NCBI RefSeq assembly: GCF_029218125.1
Contig: NZ_JARFXX010000001.1
Location: 248,001 to 312,000, forward strand
DNA from: Oscillibacter faecalis_A
Lineage (GTDB): Bacteria; Bacillota; Clostridia; Oscillospirales; Oscillospiraceae
DNA length: 64,000 bases
Direction: 5' to 3'
Shown here: positions 60,256 to 64,000 of the stretch, piece after piece
Layout of the letters: every line of letters begins with the position of its first letter
Position numbering within the stretch: the first letter of the stretch is position 1
Made by a program: the position numbers and the translations under genes
Notes under the pieces: generated by a model
The model's database searches: none
What the model was told of the DNA's origin: nothing
Seen by the model: the letters and a program-made list of their open reading frames with translations, nothing else

Positions 60256-60966
60256 TCAGTCATTGTTATTGTAATTACGGCCGAATTTCAGTTCGTCCAG
60301 ATTGATCTGGCGGGTGGCGGACAGGTCCGCAAAGGGGTCTGCCGCTTCCGCAGGCGCCGCAGACTCCGCTTCCGGCTCTGCGGGTGCCTTCTCCTCCGCT
60401 TCTGCGGGCGCCGCCTCCGGGGCGACAGGGTCGCCGGCGTTGAACGCCGCCATCACATTGTCCTCGATCTCCTGCACAGAATCCGCGGCATCCGCCGCTT
60501 CCGGCTCCGTTTCCACCGGCAGTTGGGGAAGCTGCTCCAGGAGCTGAATCTCCTTATCGCACACAGCCCGGACCGCAGCGGAAAATTTTTCCAGTTCCTC
60601 CTTGCCCCGGCGCAGACGCTCCTCTGCGGCGATAGCCTCGTTTTTCAGGCAGTTGATCTTCAGCTTCGCGTCGATCTCCGCCTGTGTCATCATCTGATCC
60701 CGCTTCTGCTCGGCCTCCTTTACAATGGAGTCCGCCATCCGCTGCGCGGTGAGCAGGGTAGCCCGCATGGAATCCTCGGTGGCGCGGTATTCCTCCACCT
60801 TCTCCACCAGCACCTTCAGCTTGGCCTTCAGAGCCGCGTTCTCTTTATAAAGGGCGGTATAATCGTCCGTCAGCTCGTCTAAAAATTCGTCCACCATGGC
60901 CATATTGTAGCCGCCGAAGGACGCCTTGGAAAATGAATGGGTAGAAACCTCCTGAGGTGTCAGCAT
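60256..60966 (-). CDS. divIVA: DivIVA-domain cell division/polarity protein
   Basis: 236 residues. MLTPQEVSTHSFSKASFGGYN then VDEFLDELTDDYTALYKEN is the conserved membrane-binding and coiled-coil start. A second coiled coil runs to about residue 145. The C-terminal tail is low-complexity Ala/Glu/Pro, ending NLDELKFGRNYNNND. Recognises curved membrane at the septum. Lies 18 bp after sepF in a division cluster. Confidence 0.93.
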   Translation of the reverse strand: MLTPQEVSTHSFSKASFGGYNMAMVDEFLDELTDDYTALYKENAALKAKLKVLVEKVEEYRATEDSMRATLLTAQRMADSIVKEAEQKRDQMMTQAEIDAKLKINCLKNEAIAAEERLRRGKEELEKFSAAVRAVCDKEIQLLEQLPQLPVETEPEAADAADSVQEIEDNVMAAFNAGDPVAPEAAPAEAEEKAPAEPEAESAAPAEAADPFADLSATRQINLDELKFGRNYNNND

Positions 60967-60984
60967 ATCCGATGTCCTCCCCGC

Positions 60985-61416
60985 TTAAAAATACAAGCCG
61001 TTGCTTTCCAGCTCATCGATGAGATCACCCTCCAGCTCCACATGGTAAGGGGTGATGATATAGGTGTTGGCCGCCACCTTTTTGATCTTGCCCTCGCCGG
61101 CATAGGCCACACCGGAGAGGAAATCAATGAGCCGCCGGGCCACATCCTTGTTGGTGGACTCCAAATTCAGCACCACCGTCCGCTTGTCCTTAAGCTGGTC
61201 GGCGATCTCGGACGCATTTTCAAAGCGGTCCGGCTTCACCAGCACTACCTTCAGTTGTGTGGTAGCGTGGATATTCACAACCTTATTGCGGCGATCCTCC
61301 GCCTTGTTGCGGCGCTCGTCAAAGGAGCGCTCACGGGGCTCCTCCAACTCCTCATATTCCTCATCCTCATCGTCGTAAGGATGGGTCAGCTTCTTCAGCT
61401 CATCCAAAATGCCCAT
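60985..61416 (-). CDS. sepF: Cell division protein SepF
   Basis: 143 residues from ATG 61416 (AGGAGG seven bases upstream). The N-terminal amphipathic helix MGILDELKKLTHPYDDEDEE, an acidic linker, then the SepF core: LKVVLVKPDRFENASEIADQL, KRTVVLNLESTNKDVARRLIDFLSGVAYA. Anchors FtsZ to the membrane. Follows yggS by 17 bp as in many Gram-positive division clusters. Confidence 0.95.
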   Translation of the reverse strand: MGILDELKKLTHPYDDEDEEYEELEEPRERSFDERRNKAEDRRNKVVNIHATTQLKVVLVKPDRFENASEIADQLKDKRTVVLNLESTNKDVARRLIDFLSGVAYAGEGKIKKVAANTYIITPYHVELEGDLIDELESNGLYF

Positions 61417-61433
61417 GACGGAACCTCCTGAAA

Positions 61434-62129
61434 TCAAGTGGGATAATGCCGGGCGCCGAAAATAGCGGTACCCACGCGGACCATGGTAGCGCCGCTTCGG
61501 ATGGCATCCTCAAAATCGCCGCTCATTCCCATGGAGAGACATTTTAATTTATTATGGAACATTTTTTCGTTGATGTCAACAAAAAGTGCCCGTACCTCCT
61601 GAAAATACCGCATATTTGTCTCCCGGTCGCTGTCTGCGGGCGGAATGGTCATCAGACCCCGGACCCGGATATGCGCCATCTGCAGCGCCGCCTCCGCCGC
61701 GCCGGTCAGCTCGGCGGGTGCAAAGCCGCTCTTGGCCTCCTCACCGCCGATGTTGACCTCCAGCAGAATATCCTGCACAATGCCCTGCTTTTCCGCCTCT
61801 TTTTCAACGGCCTCCAGCAGCGGCAGGGAACCGACGGACTGAATCAGCGCCGCCTTGCCGACCACCTGCTTGACCTTGTTGCGCTGAAGATGGCCGATGA
61901 AGTGGAGGGGGGCGCCCTCGTATGCGCCCTGCGCCAGCTTTTCCGTCATCTCCTGCACCCGGTTTTCACCCAGCACATCAATGCCTGCGGCAATAGCCTC
62001 CCGGCAGGCGGCAGCGTCATTCATTTTGCTGGCGCCCACCAGCGTGATCTCCTTTGGGTCCCGCCCGCACTCCGCACAGGCTACGGCAATCCGCCGGCGA
62101 ATCTCCGCGATATTTTCCTGAATCGACAT
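61434..62129 (-). CDS. yggS: YggS-family pyridoxal phosphate homeostasis protein
   Basis: 231 residues, single TIM barrel. ITLVGASKMNDAAACREA holds the PLP lysine (K35); LGENRVQEMTEKL, HFIGHLQRNKVKQVV, LMTIPP and LSMGMSGDFEDAIRSGATMVRVGTAIFG are all present. Controls free PLP levels. The Bacillus name is ylmE. Part of the hfq-HlyD-yggS-sepF-divIVA run. Confidence 0.95.
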   Translation of the reverse strand: MSIQENIAEIRRRIAVACAECGRDPKEITLVGASKMNDAAACREAIAAGIDVLGENRVQEMTEKLAQGAYEGAPLHFIGHLQRNKVKQVVGKAALIQSVGSLPLLEAVEKEAEKQGIVQDILLEVNIGGEEAKSGFAPAELTGAAEAALQMAHIRVRGLMTIPPADSDRETNMRYFQEVRALFVDINEKMFHNKLKCLSMGMSGDFEDAIRSGATMVRVGTAIFGARHYPT

Positions 62130-62150
62130 AAACGCTCCTTCTTTCTCTCT

Positions 62151-63449
62151 TTATGATGAAGTGATGACCTTTCCGTCATACAGGTCCCGGGCCGCCACAA
62201 TGACCTCGTCCCCCGGACGGAGCCTCAGCTTCTCTGCCTCGGCGTCCGCCGTGGTTCGCACCACCGCGTAATCCTCGCCGGTATAGAGCACCTCCACCGG
62301 CTTGAATACGGCCTTGGCGCCGGAAACGCAGTATACGCCGGTGACGCTGACCTGCTTTGTAGTTTCCTCTTCTGTTTCAGGGTCCGTCTCCGTCACCTCG
62401 CGGACTGCGGACCGCAGCGCCGCACGGGGGACGCGGATACCGTCCGTGCTGTCCAGCACGATCTCCGCGCTCTGGCGGCGCAGCAGCGTCAACTCCTGCA
62501 GATATGTATTGCCGCGGAACACCGCCACACAGCGTCCGTTTTCCTCCTGTCCGATGGATACCAGCTCTACCTCTAAATCACGGTCCACATTTTTCGTGAA
62601 CCGGAGGTACAGCCGCTCGCTGCCCGTCATGTGGCTGCTGCGGTTCTTCAGCGTTTCCGCGTCCTTGGCGGACAGCGTCCCGGCATAGTACCAGCTATCA
62701 CCCAAAATCAGTTTTCCGGTATTGGCGGGGATTTCCCCCGCTGTCAGAGTGTCCAGTCCGGAGGGCGTCAGCGTGTCAAGACTCTCCGGCATCAGAACGC
62801 TCTCATACCCATCCACCACGGCGGAAAACAGCCCGGAGCGCGGTGACTTAATGGTTTTTACGGAGCTTGCCGCCTGCTTTCGAAGAGTCTGTAACTGCGT
62901 CTTCAGCTCGCTGATCTGTCCGCTGAGGTCCTCGGTGCCGGAATAGGTGTAATCCCGCTTCAAAACAAGGGAGCGAAGCTCCTGCCCCCGACCCTCCGCC
63001 GCATCCAGCCGCCCTGCCGCCAGCGCGGCGCGGTAATCCAGCAGCGTCCGGGAGATCTGGTTGTCCAGCTTCAGCGTGACCTCCGCGCCCAGCATGGTCT
63101 CCTGTGCGTATTCCAACTGGGCAATTCGGTCATTCAGCGTTTCCATCTCGTTCTGCCGGTCCAGCGACGCTTGATCGGCATAGACCGAGGCAATGACGCC
63201 GCCGGTGCTGACCCGCTCCCCCTCGTTTTTCTGCAGGCGCATCAGTCCCCCGGATTCCCCGGTGAGCACCTGCTCCTGCCGGACCATATAGCCGCTGATG
63301 TCCAGCGTATCCTCCACCCGGTAGCTGTAGACCAGCGTGGTGGAGAAGGGATCGTCCACATAGCGGTAGATCTGCACGCCGAAATAGGCCAGGACCCCCA
63401 GCGTCAACGCCGCTGCCAGCAATTTACTTGTAAGCGAGCTGTTTTTCAT
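62151..63449 (-). CDS. HlyD-like membrane-fusion/adaptor protein
   Basis: 432 residues. One N-terminal membrane segment (LLAAALTLGVLAYFGVQIY), a lipoyl-like half (SGYMVRQEQVLTGESGGL, NEGERVSTGGVIASVYADQ), a coiled-coil hairpin (residues ~95-205), and a second lipoyl half. The position between hfq and yggS in the division cluster is commonly held by this protein in Clostridia. Export partner not present here; function unclear. Confidence 0.85.
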   Translation of the reverse strand: MKNSSLTSKLLAAALTLGVLAYFGVQIYRYVDDPFSTTLVYSYRVEDTLDISGYMVRQEQVLTGESGGLMRLQKNEGERVSTGGVIASVYADQASLDRQNEMETLNDRIAQLEYAQETMLGAEVTLKLDNQISRTLLDYRAALAAGRLDAAEGRGQELRSLVLKRDYTYSGTEDLSGQISELKTQLQTLRKQAASSVKTIKSPRSGLFSAVVDGYESVLMPESLDTLTPSGLDTLTAGEIPANTGKLILGDSWYYAGTLSAKDAETLKNRSSHMTGSERLYLRFTKNVDRDLEVELVSIGQEENGRCVAVFRGNTYLQELTLLRRQSAEIVLDSTDGIRVPRAALRSAVREVTETDPETEEETTKQVSVTGVYCVSGAKAVFKPVEVLYTGEDYAVVRTTADAEAEKLRLRPGDEVIVAARDLYDGKVITSS

Positions 63450-63464
63450 GTGACCTCTTATGTA

Positions 63465-63704
63465 TTACGGTACAGGCTCCTCCGCCTCCCGCAGCTCCAC
63501 CGGCCTGATGGGCACAATGGTGGAGATGGCGTGCTTATAAATGACCTGCTGTTTACCGTCCGTGTCCAGCACCACCACAAAGGGGTCATACCCCGTGATA
63601 ATGCCGCGCATCTGAAAACCGTTCATCAAAAACACGGTGACGTTCAGCCGGTCCTCTCTTGCCCGCAGGAGGAATAGGTCCTGTAAATTTACTTTCTTTT
63701 GCAT
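63465..63704 (-). CDS. hfq: RNA chaperone Hfq
   Basis: 79 residues. Sm1 motif VTVFLMNGFQMRGIITGYDPFVVVL and Sm2 motif IYKHAISTIVP (the YKHA signature). NLQDLFLLRAREDR forms the N-terminal helix that binds U-rich RNA. Sits right after miaA on the same strand, the classic miaA-hfq pair. Confidence 0.96.
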   Translation of the reverse strand: MQKKVNLQDLFLLRAREDRLNVTVFLMNGFQMRGIITGYDPFVVVLDTDGKQQVIYKHAISTIVPIRPVELREAEEPVP

Positions 63705-63753
63705 CTTGATCCGCTCCTTCTTTATATTTGGGAGCGGCAGTCCGCCCCCGGTT

Positions 63754-64000
63754 TTATCCTAAACCAGAGGCAGCCAAAATTTCTGTTGAAATCTGTAGTG
63801 CACGGGCAAAATCCCGCTGCTTTCCCCATTCGATCCAATGAATGTCTTGATCGCGGCGCAGCCAGGTAAGCTGCCGCTTTGCATATTGCCGGGAGCGGAG
63901 CTTTACCAGCTCCAGCGCCTCCGGCTCTGTCAGCGTACCGTCCAGCACGCCCAAAAACTCCTTGTAGCCGATAGCCTGCATGGCGGTGGCGTTTTTTGGC
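63754..64000 (-). CDS. miaA: tRNA dimethylallyltransferase, C-terminal part (runs off the right edge)
   Basis: About 82 codons visible. ATAMQAIGYKEF and SRQYAKRQLTWLRRD are the MiaA C-terminal signatures. Adds a dimethylallyl group to A37 of tRNAs reading UNN codons. Upstream portion lies outside the window. Confidence 0.93.
   Translation of the reverse strand, partial: PKNATAMQAIGYKEFLGVLDGTLTEPEALELVKLRSRQYAKRQLTWLRRDQDIHWIEWGKQRDFARALQISTEILAASGLG

Noticed and set aside
1..64000. CRISPR array, tRNA or rRNA genes
   Set aside because: No regularly spaced repeats and no recognisable tRNA or rRNA sequence were seen on reading both strands.

Overview
The window looks like a moderately GC-rich, spore-forming Firmicute of the Oscillospiraceae type (Flavonifractor/Oscillibacter/Intestinimonas-like). 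The evidence is a SpoVAC protein, a LysM-GH18 spore-lytic type enzyme, the run miaA-hfq-HlyD-yggS-sepF-divIVA, and strong AGGAGG ribosome sites. The genus is an inference. No rRNA, tRNA or CRISPR array was seen.

Layout. (1) 1-5840, minus strand: branched-chain amino acid biosynthesis, ilvE and ilvB-ilvN-ilvC-ilvD (ilvD runs off the left edge). Both ilvE and ilvB are preceded by a good promoter, a leader ORF rich in Ile or Leu/Ile/Val codons, and a rho-independent terminator, so both look controlled by ribosome-mediated attenuation. (2) 5841-7210: a mostly non-coding strip with a short remnant resembling the start of a Tet(M)-like GTPase gene, then a MarR-type regulator. (3) 7290-42.8 kb: a large catabolic and transport block. 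It holds two adjacent IlvD/Edd-family dehydratases (the first has lost its iron-sulfur cysteines), an S9 peptidase, a complete dipeptide ABC transporter with an M20 peptidase, an M24 aminopeptidase, a D-aminoacylase with a TRAP transporter, a LysR regulator facing a two-gene UxaA-like lyase and a second M20 peptidase, a decayed DMT exporter, an IclR regulator, an opine-dehydrogenase-family enzyme, a TAXI-TRAP transporter, a third dehydratase, a nitroreductase, DMT and MATE exporters, RidA and an L-cysteine desulfidase-like protein. The block appears built to take up and degrade peptides and modified or D-amino acids. (4) 42.9-46.4 kb: a serine-recombinase remnant, then a Tet(M)-like translational GTPase fused to a C-terminal NYN/Rae1-like ribonuclease domain, translationally coupled to a divergent signal-peptidase-II-like protein. 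(5) 46.4-50.7 kb: a CmpB-type membrane protein, HemW, SpoVAC and a LysM-GH18 protein. (6) 50.8-53.9 kb: metNIQ methionine transporter behind a methionine-rich leader ORF and terminator. (7) 53.9-64 kb, minus strand: lepA with a duplicated 3' end, an XRE-MBOAT-SGNH envelope acylation operon, a HAD hydrolase, and divIVA-sepF-yggS-HlyD-hfq-miaA.

The most interesting items are the GTPase-RNase fusion, the Met-codon leader upstream of metNIQ, the two related BCAA leaders with a shared internal hairpin, and the cysteine-less dehydratase paired with an intact paralogue. All functional calls come from reading the translations; no database search was run.
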